From positions 18,991 to 82,990 of the forward strand of contig JAVHPJ010000224.1 in assembly GCA_036170535.1 (NCBI GenBank): a stretch of 64,000 nucleotides of DNA, in the 5' to 3' direction. The translations under genes and the position numbers were made by a program. The notes under the pieces are model-generated. The model saw nothing but the letters and a program-made list of their open reading frames with translations. It searched no databases and was not told the DNA's origin. The DNA is from SSF53 sp036170535. Its GTDB lineage: Bacteria; Spirochaetota; Leptospiria; Leptospirales; Leptonemataceae. Below are positions 16,045 through 31,986 of the stretch, piece after piece (the first letter of the stretch is position 1; each line of letters starts with the position of its first letter).

Positions 16045-17091
16045 ATGGACATACTCATAGTCGATCCCGATCGCGGCGTGCAGGACTACTATCGCCGTTT
16101 GCTTGAATCCGAGTTTCGCAACGTCGACGTGCGTTTCGCCCAGAGTATCAGCGAAGCGATGGAGGCCGTTGCGCGCGCGCCCTGCGACGTCGCGCTGACG
16201 GAGTCGCGCCTGCCGGACGGCGAGGTCTTTGAATTCCTGAAACAGTTGGCGGAGCGCAAGATCCCGGCGATCGTGATTTCGTCGGAGAGTTCGGAGCGGC
16301 TGATTGTCGAATGCCTGCGAGCGGGCGCGCTTGACTTTGTGGGCAAGCGCAATATCAAGCTGGGTCACCTGGCGTATGTGATCGCCCGCGCGGTTCTCGA
16401 AGCGGATCGCTGGCTGGAGATCCTGAACTTTTCGGCCTCCCGCCCGCGTCATGAGGAGTTCGAAAAAATCAATCGGCGTGTGCGCACCTTTCTCGCCACG
16501 GAACGCGCCGAACTCGCCCGCGCGGAACTGGAGCGCAAAGATCCGGACGCCGCCCCGACGGAGTTTACCGAAGGCCAGACGTACTGGATCAACTACCTCT
16601 ACTTACAACTGCACTTCCCGGGCTCGCTAAAAAATTCCGCTGATCCGCGGCGTTTTCTGGCCATGCAGGACAAGTCGCTCACGCGGCTCATCGACGCTGG
16701 CGCGGCGCGCGAGGGGCGCTTGTGGACGCGCAAAGAGGACGGTTGTTTTTTTGCGTTTGTCGGCGAAACGGAAACCCAGGCGTTGCTCGCGGCGCTGGAG
16801 ATGCGGGCGAATCTGAATATTTTAAATCTGACGCTCGAAAATCTGCCGGAGCCGATCGAGGCGAATATCGCGATCACCGCCGGACAGACTGTTTACCGCG
16901 AAGTAAAAAGCAATATCTACAGCGAGGCGCTGAACCTGGCGGCGCACATGGCGATTAACAATCCCGCGCGCAATGTCACGCTGTTAACTTCCGACGTGTA
17001 CGAAAAATTGGGATCGCGCGCGCGCAAATACTTCTTCAGTGCGGGCGCCTTCGAGGGGCGTCAGATCTACAAATTTGAACGCATCGCTTGA
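16045..17091 (+). CDS. Receiver domain fused to degenerate (C2-like) cyclase domain
   Basis: 348 residues. Residues 1-125 are a response-regulator receiver: acidic D7 and D9, switch Thr/Ser region (VISSES), Lys in GKRN; but the phosphoacceptor position reads LTESRLPDG, so Asp is replaced by E53, a change that often mimics the phosphorylated state. Residues about 175-345 follow the class III cyclase fold: H190 replaces the first metal Asp, RKEDGCFFAF keeps D232, and EALNLAAHM keeps the catalytic Asn (N297) but has His301 for Arg. These are the features expected of a C2-type partner. It probably pairs with the protein encoded just upstream. Its 3' end overlaps the convergent gene by 25 bases. 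Confidence 0.75.
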   Translation: MDILIVDPDRGVQDYYRRLLESEFRNVDVRFAQSISEAMEAVARAPCDVALTESRLPDGEVFEFLKQLAERKIPAIVISSESSERLIVECLRAGALDFVGKRNIKLGHLAYVIARAVLEADRWLEILNFSASRPRHEEFEKINRRVRTFLATERAELARAELERKDPDAAPTEFTEGQTYWINYLYLQLHFPGSLKNSADPRRFLAMQDKSLTRLIDAGAAREGRLWTRKEDGCFFAFVGETETQALLAALEMRANLNILNLTLENLPEPIEANIAITAGQTVYREVKSNIYSEALNLAAHMAINNPARNVTLLTSDVYEKLGSRARKYFFSAGAFEGRQIYKFERIA

Positions 17092-17882
17092 GCGTAAGCT
17101 TCGAGTTGCCGGATGAGACGCGCGTCCAGGCCGTAAAAGGTCCGGGCGTTGCCGTTAAACAAGAGATCCGGTTCGCTAACGCCGAGCGCCTGCACGGCCG
17201 CAATGGCGCCGTCCCACGCGGCGGCGTAATCGCGCAGACCGCGGGCCGCGGGGCCGCCGAAGAAAACTCGACGTTCGCCGAAAACTTCGAGCGCCGGCGC
17301 AAGGCCCAGGGCCACGTCGCCGCGGAGTCCGCGCGGTAAAAGCAACTTCAGTGAAAGTCCGGGATGACTTGCGAGGCTCGCAAGCAAGGGCCGCAGTTCG
17401 CTGTCGCGCCAGAGCGCTGCGGCGTCCTCGACGTTCAAGACGAGCGCCAGGCTGCGCGGGAGCGTATGCTCCAGGAAGTCCAGCACGGTCAGCACCGAGT
17501 CCTCGGCGGTCAACGCCAGATCGATGGGCATGCCCGCGTCGGCGGCGAGGCCCACGACGCGCTCGGCCTGCTCCGGAAATCGGGCCAGGTTTGCGACGCG
17601 TGCGGCAAATGCGCAGATCGCGGGGTTTTCGGCGTAGGCCAGCAAGTCCGCGGCCGCATTTTCAGAGTCAAGGTCGGGCAGGGAGGCGATGACGCCCCAG
17701 ATGCGCGTCGAGCGTCCGGCAAGGTCGAGTTGTCGTTCCGTTTCTTCGGGCGCGCCGTAGAGCGGCGCCAGCAACAGGCCGAGGATAGTGGCCGCGTTGG
17801 ATTCCGGCAGTTCCAGTTGTCCGTCCGCCGTGAAAAACGGGCGTCTGGCGTACGCGTCGATCATTCCGAAGACCTGGTCCAT
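17067..17882 (-). CDS. Degenerate amidohydrolase-2-like protein
   Basis: 271 residues. The C-terminal half resembles TIM-barrel amidohydrolase-2 proteins: VFGERRVFFGGPAA lies where these enzymes have a GSDYP metal-site motif, and the end DLLFNGNARTFYGLDAR matches the typical closing NARRLYGL signature. The N-terminal HxH and later His ligands are absent and GSDYP has become GGPAA, so hydrolytic activity is unlikely. It ends inside the 3' end of the convergent receiver/cyclase gene (25-base overlap). It may be a binding protein derived from an enzyme, or in decay; the intact, well-coded frame argues for a retained function. Confidence 0.5.
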   Translation of the reverse strand: MDQVFGMIDAYARRPFFTADGQLELPESNAATILGLLLAPLYGAPEETERQLDLAGRSTRIWGVIASLPDLDSENAAADLLAYAENPAICAFAARVANLARFPEQAERVVGLAADAGMPIDLALTAEDSVLTVLDFLEHTLPRSLALVLNVEDAAALWRDSELRPLLASLASHPGLSLKLLLPRGLRGDVALGLAPALEVFGERRVFFGGPAARGLRDYAAAWDGAIAAVQALGVSEPDLLFNGNARTFYGLDARLIRQLEAYAQAMRSNL

Positions 17883-17999
17883 CCGTCCCCCGTTGGGCCC
17901 ATGTTGCGCCCGGCGCAGTTACAATGAGACGACGAACAAAAGCAATTAGTTTTTACATTCGCACGCTGCGTAAAATCTGCGTGCGATGCACAAATTCGC

Positions 18000-19043
18000 T
18001 CATCGATTAATCATATACCACGATGTAATTGCGTTAAAGGATTGTTTGCTTCCGTTACAATCGACCTCGACGCGGCTTTCGTAGTGCAGGGTGTAGGGAC
18101 GCGTAAAGAGCACGCGAATTACCCAGCGCAAAAGCGCCGAGATGTTTTCCAGTATCGAATACTGACCTACGTTGCGACCCAGGCTTTCGCTCGCGGTGCA
18201 GGTTCGGGAACGAAACACGCTGCGCTGCGGAATCGGATAGCCGGAGAAACCGTCGTTCTGCTCGGCTGAGTCGGTCCAGTCGCTGAGCGTTTCCCCGACC
18301 ACAATGCGTCCGCCTTCCATAATGGCGATCGCTCCAAAGCGTCCGCCGGGAAAGGCGCCGGTTCCATAAAGTTGTGCGAGAAATACCCCGCGGCCACCGG
18401 TGTATGTCCGCGTGAGTCGGAGTCGTTTCGCGTACCGATGCGGCGAGGCGTTCATGGACAGGTATTCCATGCCGCCGACGCCGGCGAGGGCGATGTCCGC
18501 GCCGTCGATGCGGATGCGGCCGCTGGCGCGCGCGGCCGCCAGCGGAATGTCGGCGCGAATGAATTCTTCGGGATTATTGCTCACCCGCAAACGTCCGCCG
18601 CTCAGGCGCACGCCGCCGGCGAGGGGTTGCAGCGCCAGATCGATTTCCAGTTCATCGCGCACGCGAATCGTCGCGCGATAGGCGCCGTTTTCAAAGTGCA
18701 GCTGATCGTTTTCCGTTTTTAAGCCGAACTGCCCGGGCGCGCCGCTGAAGTTGCGATCGGTGTATTCCGCCGTCCAGGCGCGGCTTACGCCGTCTTTGAC
18801 TACCAGCACGGACACGCCGTTGTTGCGATCGCCCGGGCCAAAATTGCTGACCACAAAAGTGGCGTAAATGCGCAGCTCCGGGCCGTGGTAGTTCACGTTC
18901 CAGGCCTGCATGTACTCGCTTTCGTTGCGCGGCTGGTAGGCGAACTCGCCGCGCGGAACCATCTCGATCGGCTCGGCGCGCGGCGCCGCAAACGCCAGGC
19001 AAGCCAGAACGCGCGGGATCCATCGTATTGCAGTATTTCGCAT
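18000..19043 (-). CDS. Secreted lipocalin-like protein (AttH/CrtC/Svf1-type, tentative)
   Basis: 347 residues from ATG 19043, chosen because GGAG lies about seven bases upstream and the first residues (IPRVLACLAFAAPRAEP) form a signal peptide; an upstream ATG at 19133 would add a basic, non-signal leader. The mature part is beta-rich with repeated segments such as ELRIYATFVVSNFG, FENGAYRATIRV, MEYLSMNASPH, GAIAIMEGGRIVVGETL, a layout seen in AttH/CrtC/tocopherol-cyclase-like double lipocalins. That match is by pattern and uncertain. Its promoter region is shared with the divergent oligopeptidase gene. Confidence 0.5.
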   Translation of the reverse strand: MRNTAIRWIPRVLACLAFAAPRAEPIEMVPRGEFAYQPRNESEYMQAWNVNYHGPELRIYATFVVSNFGPGDRNNGVSVLVVKDGVSRAWTAEYTDRNFSGAPGQFGLKTENDQLHFENGAYRATIRVRDELEIDLALQPLAGGVRLSGGRLRVSNNPEEFIRADIPLAAARASGRIRIDGADIALAGVGGMEYLSMNASPHRYAKRLRLTRTYTGGRGVFLAQLYGTGAFPGGRFGAIAIMEGGRIVVGETLSDWTDSAEQNDGFSGYPIPQRSVFRSRTCTASESLGRNVGQYSILENISALLRWVIRVLFTRPYTLHYESRVEVDCNGSKQSFNAITSWYMINR

Positions 19044-19210
19044 TGTAGCTCTCCGAAATCGTTTGGCGCTGGCCTGCGCCGTAGCCAGAGCTCTGCGGCC
19101 CGGGCGTCTACAGTTTTGTGTACGCCGCTGCACGCACTGCTGCTGAACAAAGCCGGAACGCGGCTTGAAAATACTTGCTCGGGCCGCTGGCTTTGGGTTT
19201 CTTTCATATT

Positions 19211-21295
19211 ATGAGCCCGGTCGCCCTGAACGCCAATCCCCTCCTTGAACGAGACGTCCTGCCGCCGTTTGATCGCATCGCTCCGGAGCACGTGGTTCCG
19301 GCCGTTCGTGAAACCCTGGCGCGCCTGAATGCGGAACTGGACGCTCTGGAAACGAGGGCCGTCGGCGATTGGTCGCTGGTTGCGGCGCTGAATCGCATGG
19401 ACTACGAAATCCTGCGCACCTGGGGCCCGGCCGGTCATTTGTTGGGCGTGAAAAATACGCCCGCGCTGCGCGAGGCTTACGAAAGCGTGCAGGAGGAGGT
19501 GACCACCTTCTATCTGCGTCTGGGGCAATCGGCGGCCGTTTATCAGGCCCTTGCCGCTCTGCAAAGCGGCCCGGAGTTTCAAAAGCTGACGGCGTCCCGG
19601 CGGCGTGCTGTGGAATTGCGTCTGCGCGATGCGCGTCACAGCGGCGTGGCACTGCAGGGCCCCGCGCGGGAGCGCTTTAACGAAATTGCGCGCGAGCTGA
19701 CGCGTTTGTCCACGGAGTTTTCGAACAACGTGCTGGACGCCACGCGCGCGACGACCTTTGAACTCAAGACGGAAGCCGACATCGCCGGTTTGCCGGAGTC
19801 GTATCGCGGCCTCGCCGCGCAGGCCTGGAACCGCGCGAACCCGTCCGCGCCGGCGCCCGCCACTGCGGAAAAAGGCCCGTGGCTGGCGACCCTCGATTTA
19901 CCGGGTTATATGCCGGTCATGCAGCATGGCCTCAATCGGGAGCTGCGCGAAAAACTCTATCGCGCGCAGATCAGTCGCGCGTCCGCCGGCCCGGCCGACA
20001 ACACCGCGCGCATATATCGCACGCTGGAGTTGCGCCGCGAACAGGCGCAGTTGCTGGGCTTTAAGAGCTGGGCCGAGGTCAGTCTGGATTCCAAAATGGC
20101 GCCCGATGTAACCGAGGTGCGGCGCCTGCTGGAGGAGTTGCGCCTGGCGTCGCGCGCGCCGGCCGAGGCGGAAATGGGGGAGTTGCGCGCGCTGGCGCGC
20201 CAACGCGGATTCCAGGGCGAACTCGAGCACTGGGACATTCCATTCTGGGCGGAGCGTCTGCGTGAAGAGCGCTTCCAGTTCACCGACGAAGAACTGCGAC
20301 CCTATTTCCCGATGCCGCGCGTACTGGACGGACTGTTTGAGCTGGCCGGGCGGTTGTTCGGCGTGCGCATACGCCCGGCGGACGGGCAGGCGAAACTATG
20401 GCATCCGGACGTGCGCTTCTTTAAAGTGTACGACGAATCGGACGCAGAGCTGGCGGCGTTTTATCTGGATCCCTATTCGCGTCCGGAAGACAAACGCGGC
20501 GGCGCCTGGATGGACGTATGCATCGGCCGGCGGCGCACGGAGCGCGGCCTCGAGCTGCCCGTCGCGTATCTGGTTTGCAATGGCGTTCCGCCGGTCGGCG
20601 ATCGGCCCTCGCTCATGAATTTTCGCGAGGTGGAAACGTTGTTTCATGAATTTGGCCACGGTCTCCAGCATATGCTCACAAACGTGGACGATCCGGACGT
20701 GGCGGGCATCAGCGGCGTCGAATGGGATGCCGTTGAATTGCCCAGCCAGTTTATGGAAAACTGGTGTTATCATAAACCGACGCTGATCGGCATGACCGCG
20801 CATGTGGACACCGGCGCGCCCCTGCCGGACGAACTCTTCGAAAAAATCGCCGCGGCCCGGACCTTTCGCGCGGCGAGCGACATGTTGCGTCAGTTGCGTT
20901 TTGGGCTCATTGATCTGGAACTGCACCACGACTGGACGCCCGATACGGGCGAAACGATTTTCGACGTGCAGCGGCGCATCGAGGCGGCCACGGCGATTCT
21001 GCCGTCCTTGCCGGAGGATCGCTTTCTCTGTAGTTTCACGCATATCTTCGCCGGCGGCTACGCGGCGGGCTACTATTCCTACAAGTGGGCGGAAGTCCTT
21101 TCGGCGGACGCCTTCAGCGCGTTTGAAGAAGCCGGTCTGGACGACGAGGGCCGGATTCGTGCGATTGGTCGCCGCTTTCGCGAGACAGTGCTCGCATTGG
21201 GCGGCAGCCGGCCCGCGCTTGAGGTGTTCCGCGAGTTCCGCGGGCGCGGTCCGGACACGCGCGCCCTCCTGCGCCATAGCGGTCTGGCCGCCTGA
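19211..21295 (+). CDS. prlC: M3-family oligopeptidase (oligopeptidase A-like)
   Basis: 694 residues from ATG 19211, which gives the family N-terminus NANPLLERDVLPPFDRIAPEHVVPAV; a frame extension to 19175 adds no family sequence. The zinc motif HEFGHGLQHM (H479-E480, H483) and the downstream Glu in SGVEWDAVELPSQFMENW are complete. M3 oligopeptidases are cytoplasmic thimet-type enzymes that trim short peptides, including signal-peptide fragments. Length matches the 680-residue E. coli enzyme. No clear Shine-Dalgarno is visible. Confidence 0.9.
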   Translation: MSPVALNANPLLERDVLPPFDRIAPEHVVPAVRETLARLNAELDALETRAVGDWSLVAALNRMDYEILRTWGPAGHLLGVKNTPALREAYESVQEEVTTFYLRLGQSAAVYQALAALQSGPEFQKLTASRRRAVELRLRDARHSGVALQGPARERFNEIARELTRLSTEFSNNVLDATRATTFELKTEADIAGLPESYRGLAAQAWNRANPSAPAPATAEKGPWLATLDLPGYMPVMQHGLNRELREKLYRAQISRASAGPADNTARIYRTLELRREQAQLLGFKSWAEVSLDSKMAPDVTEVRRLLEELRLASRAPAEAEMGELRALARQRGFQGELEHWDIPFWAERLREERFQFTDEELRPYFPMPRVLDGLFELAGRLFGVRIRPADGQAKLWHPDVRFFKVYDESDAELAAFYLDPYSRPEDKRGGAWMDVCIGRRRTERGLELPVAYLVCNGVPPVGDRPSLMNFREVETLFHEFGHGLQHMLTNVDDPDVAGISGVEWDAVELPSQFMENWCYHKPTLIGMTAHVDTGAPLPDELFEKIAAARTFRAASDMLRQLRFGLIDLELHHDWTPDTGETIFDVQRRIEAATAILPSLPEDRFLCSFTHIFAGGYAAGYYSYKWAEVLSADAFSAFEEAGLDDEGRIRAIGRRFRETVLALGGSRPALEVFREFRGRGPDTRALLRHSGLAA

Positions 21296-21313
21296 GTTCG
21301 ATTCCGGGGAAAT

Positions 21314-21351
21314 TAAGCGCTGCACGATGTTAGTTTGCGTTGCAGCGCTTA
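21314..21351. repeat. 11-bp perfect inverted repeat
   Basis: TAAGCGCTGCA (21314-21324) and TGCAGCGCTTA (21341-21351) are perfect inverted arms around a 16-base spacer, 18 bases after the oligopeptidase stop. No T tract follows (CGCAATTCTCG). It may end the upstream transcript or be a protein-binding site ahead of the large signalling gene at 21472. Confidence 0.45.
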
Positions 21352-21471
21352 CGCAATTCTCGTCGAATTTGCGCGCTGCGCCAACCTCTAAAGATTGCAA
21401 ACTATTGATTTTCTGGGGCCGCGTGACGTAGTGTATCTGGCGGACGGACAGTTCCGGCCGCCCACGACCCC

Positions 21472-26730
<5,259 letters not shown>

Positions 26731-26749
26731 CGCAGGCCGTGCTGCGCCT

Positions 26750-28057
26750 TCAGGCCGGGGCCAGCGAATCGCGCGCCATGGCCGATCCAGCGAGCCAGCC
26801 GCCGGTCCAGGCCGCCTGAAAATTATAGCCGCCCGTCAGTCCGTCGATATCGATCGTTTCGCCGGCCAGATACAGGCCTTTGCATTTACGACTGGCGAAA
26901 CGCGTGAAGTCGATTTCGTCCAGGGCGACGCCGCCGGCTGTAACAAATTCTTCTTTAAATTCGCCTTTGCCATTCACGCGAAATCGCGCGCGCTTCAGCA
27001 TCGTCAGGAGGGCGACCAGATCCGTGCGGGTCAACGCCGCCAGTTTGCGTTCCGGGTCCACGCCGGCCTTGTGTACGAGATAGCGCCAGAGTCGTTTCGG
27101 CAGGGCGTCGGGGGGCGCATTCTGCACGCTGCGTCCGCCGCCCGCGCGTCGTTGCATTTCGAAGGCTGCGCGCAGGCGCTCGTCGCTCTGGTCGGGCGCA
27201 AAATCGATTTCCAGATCGGCGATGTAGCTGGCGGCCGCCAGCGCCCGCGCGCCGTGCGCCGAAAGGCGCAGCACGGCCGGGCCCGAAAAACCCTGGTGGG
27301 TCACAAGCAAAGGGCCCGCTTCACTCAGTCGCTCTGCGGGCAGGGCGACGCGCGCGGTTTCCACGGCGACGCCGGCCAGAGCGCGCAGATCAACGTCATC
27401 GATTTTGAAACTGAATAGCGACGGCGCCGGCGGAATGATGCGATGGCCGAGCGCAGCCGCAAAGCGCGGTCCGGCGGAGCCGCCGCCGGTCGCAATCAAC
27501 ACCCGCTCAGCGGCGATTTCCGCGCCGCTGCGTAGTCGCGCAACAAAGCCGGGGCCGGACCCGGACTCGTCCCGGAGCAGCGCGGCGCAGGGATCGCCGC
27601 AGCGCACCTGGACCCCGGCCCGTTCGGCGGCGCTCAGCAAGGCGTCGACGATGCTCGCCGAGTTGTCGCTTCGGGGAAAGACGCGTCCGTCGGACTCGAT
27701 CTTCAGGGCGACGCCCTCCGCTTCGAACCAGGCCATAGTGTCGCGCGGTTGAAAACGTTGCAAGGGGCCGGTGAGTTCGCGGGCGCCGCGTGGATAGCGG
27801 GCGGCCAGTTCGCGCGCGTCAAAGCAGGCATGGGTGACGTTGCAGCGGCCGCCGCCGGATATGCGCACCTTGGTCAGCGGAGTCCGCGCCCCCTCGATCA
27901 AAAGCGTCGGCGCGATGTCGGGTTCGTCGGGCGCAAATCCCCCCGCCGCCAATTCGCGCGCGCACTGGATCGCGGCAAAAAAGCCCGCGGCGCCGCCTCC
28001 CAGAATGAGGTTGCTTGCGCGGTATCGTGCGGGCGAGTGGGCGTCAGCTTGCGGCAT
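26750..28057 (-). CDS. YhiN/HI0933-family FAD flavoprotein
   Basis: 435 residues from ATG 28057, which leaves about 17 residues before the FAD-binding LILGGGAAGFFAA; ATG 28144 would add a longer, unlike leader. Family motifs: ISGGGRCNVTHA, RVFPRSDNSASIVDAL, LIATGGGSAGP, THQGFSGPAVL, VTAGGVALDEIDF and the C-terminal GLYLAGETIDIDGLTGGYNFQAAWTGG. These define the HI0933/YhiN (aminoacetone-oxidase-like) flavoproteins, soluble NAD(P)-flavin enzymes with no firmly established substrate. The gene is divergent from the BASS transporter. Confidence 0.88.
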   Translation of the reverse strand: MPQADAHSPARYRASNLILGGGAAGFFAAIQCARELAAGGFAPDEPDIAPTLLIEGARTPLTKVRISGGGRCNVTHACFDARELAARYPRGARELTGPLQRFQPRDTMAWFEAEGVALKIESDGRVFPRSDNSASIVDALLSAAERAGVQVRCGDPCAALLRDESGSGPGFVARLRSGAEIAAERVLIATGGGSAGPRFAAALGHRIIPPAPSLFSFKIDDVDLRALAGVAVETARVALPAERLSEAGPLLVTHQGFSGPAVLRLSAHGARALAAASYIADLEIDFAPDQSDERLRAAFEMQRRAGGGRSVQNAPPDALPKRLWRYLVHKAGVDPERKLAALTRTDLVALLTMLKRARFRVNGKGEFKEEFVTAGGVALDEIDFTRFASRKCKGLYLAGETIDIDGLTGGYNFQAAWTGGWLAGSAMARDSLAPA

Positions 28058-28146
28058 GGGAGCGTCCGGCCGGGGCCCGGGATAAGAACCGAGCTCGGCG
28101 GCGAGTCCGCGCCGCTCGCATAAACCGCGCGTCACCCGTTCCAACC

Positions 28147-29067
28147 ATGTCCGCCGTCGCAGCCCGTTTCACCAACCTGTTTCCGCTGTGGACCGTGCTC
28201 GCCGGAATCACCGGGCTCGTGTATCCGCCGGCGATCACCTGGATGAAGGGCCCATGGATTACGGTCGGCCTGGCGGTGATTATGCTCGGCATGGGGCTCA
28301 CGCTGGCGCCGGTCGACTTTCGGCGCGTCCTGTTACGGCCCTGGCCGGTGGCGCTCGGCGTTGCGCTGCAGTACACGGTGATGCCGGCCGCGGGGTACGC
28401 CCTGGCGCGTCTGTTTACGTTGCCGCCCGAACTGGCCGCCGGTTTAATTCTCGTGGCCTGCTGTCCGGGCGGCACTGCATCAAATGTGATCGCCTTTCTT
28501 GCGCGCGTGGACGTTCCGCTTTCGGTGACCATGACCGCGCTTTCCACCTTGCTGGCGGCGATTCTGACGCCCGCATTAACGTATGCGCTGGCCGGAAGTT
28601 ACATGGAAATCAGTCCGCTGCGACTTTTGCTTGATACGGTGCAGGTCGTGCTCGCGCCAATCGCCGCCGGCATGCTGCTGAATCGCTATCTGCGCGGCTT
28701 CACGGCGCGACTGATTCCCTTTGCCCCGGCTGCGGCGGTTATTGCCATCGCCCTGATCGTGGGCTCTGTGTTGGGCGCAAAACGCGACGTTCTGTTGGAA
28801 TCCGGGGGACGCGTGATTCTGGCCGTCGTGTGTTTGCATGCGACCGGGTTTTTGCTGGGATATCTTGCAAGCCGGCTCTTCGTGGATGAAACCAGTGCGC
28901 GGACCATCTCGATCGAGGTGGGCATGCAGAACTCCGGGTTGGGCGTAGAACTGGCGAACCGCAATTTCCCGGGGCGCGGAGCGGATTTACCGGCGGCCAT
29001 TTCGGCCACCGTGCACAGTCTATTTGGCAGCGCGCTGGCCGCGCTGTGGCGCCGCGCGGTTCAGTGA
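28147..29067 (+). CDS. BASS-family Na+-dependent symporter
   Basis: 306 residues from ATG 28147 (MSAVAARFTNLFPLW); the frame upstream is basic and lies within the divergent gene's leader. About ten hydrophobic segments, with ACCPGGTASNVIAFLARVDVPLSV and EVGMQNSGLGVELA, the two conserved crossover motifs of bile-acid:sodium symporters. Bacterial members import small organic acids such as pantoate or pyruvate-type anions with Na+; the substrate cannot be read here. The last seven bases overlap the convergent gene. Confidence 0.88.
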   Translation: MSAVAARFTNLFPLWTVLAGITGLVYPPAITWMKGPWITVGLAVIMLGMGLTLAPVDFRRVLLRPWPVALGVALQYTVMPAAGYALARLFTLPPELAAGLILVACCPGGTASNVIAFLARVDVPLSVTMTALSTLLAAILTPALTYALAGSYMEISPLRLLLDTVQVVLAPIAAGMLLNRYLRGFTARLIPFAPAAAVIAIALIVGSVLGAKRDVLLESGGRVILAVVCLHATGFLLGYLASRLFVDETSARTISIEVGMQNSGLGVELANRNFPGRGADLPAAISATVHSLFGSALAALWRRAVQ

Positions 29068-29720
29068 TTGGCGGAGCCGTTGCTGCGCAAAAACGCGTCG
29101 CGCACCGGCGTATAGTCCGCGCTCAGCGGAAATTCCAGGCGCGCGATCGTACGCAGGCCGTCCTGATAGACCCGAAATAAGTCCGGATTAAAGCCCAGGT
29201 CGCGAATTAATAAAACGATCATGGCCAGTCCGAGTCCGCGGCCTTCCGTGTCGTTGCCGTACTCAAGACTGAATTCCACAATATTTTTTACATTCATGGA
29301 ACCCGCCAGCTGGCGGCGAATTCGGCGCTCTTCTTCGGCGAGCAGCAACGCACGATTGTCGACGTGGATCAGCAGGCGGTCCTCGTTCAGGTCCACGTGC
29401 ACATTGACGTTGAACTCAAGTTCTTCCAGCGCGCTCTGGTACTGCGCCTCGTCCAGCGCGTTGTAATCTTTCATAAAGGCGCGCACGCCGCGGGCGTAGC
29501 TTTCCGGATCGTCCAGGTCGAATCCGTTCCGTTTAAAAAAGACGCGCTTGAGGTTGGCCTTCACCGCGTTGCCGACCAATTCCATGAGCACAAAGTGGAT
29601 GGCGTGACTGAGTCCGTCCATGCGCAGGCTGGTTTCCAGTTCGCGTGAAATCGATTCCAGTTTCTCCCGGACAAAATTATCCAGTAGCGTGAGCGAGAGG
29701 GTTTTACGCGTGGGTTCCAA
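29061..29720 (-). CDS. Stand-alone GHKL (histidine-kinase-like) ATPase
   Basis: 219 residues. N box ELVGNAVKANLKR (about 47-59), G1-like DNRALLLAEEERRIRRQL and G2 EGRGLGLAMIVLL identify a GHKL/Bergerat ATPase fold. There is no dimerisation/phosphoacceptor domain or membrane segment, and G1 lacks the usual DxGxG glycines. An insert of about 50 residues (DDPESYARGVRAFMKDYNALDE) separates the N box from the core. It may be an anti-sigma-type kinase or a regulator of partner proteins, but no anti-sigma antagonist is nearby. The gene converges on the BASS transporter with a seven-base overlap. Confidence 0.65.
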   Translation of the reverse strand: MEPTRKTLSLTLLDNFVREKLESISRELETSLRMDGLSHAIHFVLMELVGNAVKANLKRVFFKRNGFDLDDPESYARGVRAFMKDYNALDEAQYQSALEELEFNVNVHVDLNEDRLLIHVDNRALLLAEEERRIRRQLAGSMNVKNIVEFSLEYGNDTEGRGLGLAMIVLLIRDLGFNPDLFRVYQDGLRTIARLEFPLSADYTPVRDAFLRSNGSANH

Positions 29721-29901
29721 TTCGAAGCCCGAGGTTCTCTGCGGTTCGGCTGGCGACAGCCTGACCCTCGAAACCTGATTTCGACGGGGGCTCTGTCAAT
29801 TACTAAAACCCAAAGCCGGGCCAAAAGGACCGGCCGGGATTCCAACCGGACCGCTTGCGTTTGTACTTGTTCGGCCAATCGCCCGTCGGCAACTGGAATC
29901 C

Positions 29902-31872
<1,971 letters not shown>

Positions 31873-31986
31873 GCGACTCGCCCGGTAGGGAAAAAGTTTC
31901 GCCGTTTCCGTCGCGAATGCTTTTCATGCGGGAAACCGGAATCAGCGGGGGCTTTCGCCGCCGCGGTTATTTCGCGTGCGATTTGC

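Noticed and set aside
20396..21400. 334-residue open frame antisense to the M3 oligopeptidase
   Set aside because: Lies over the HEFGH region of the real gene and shows no domain.
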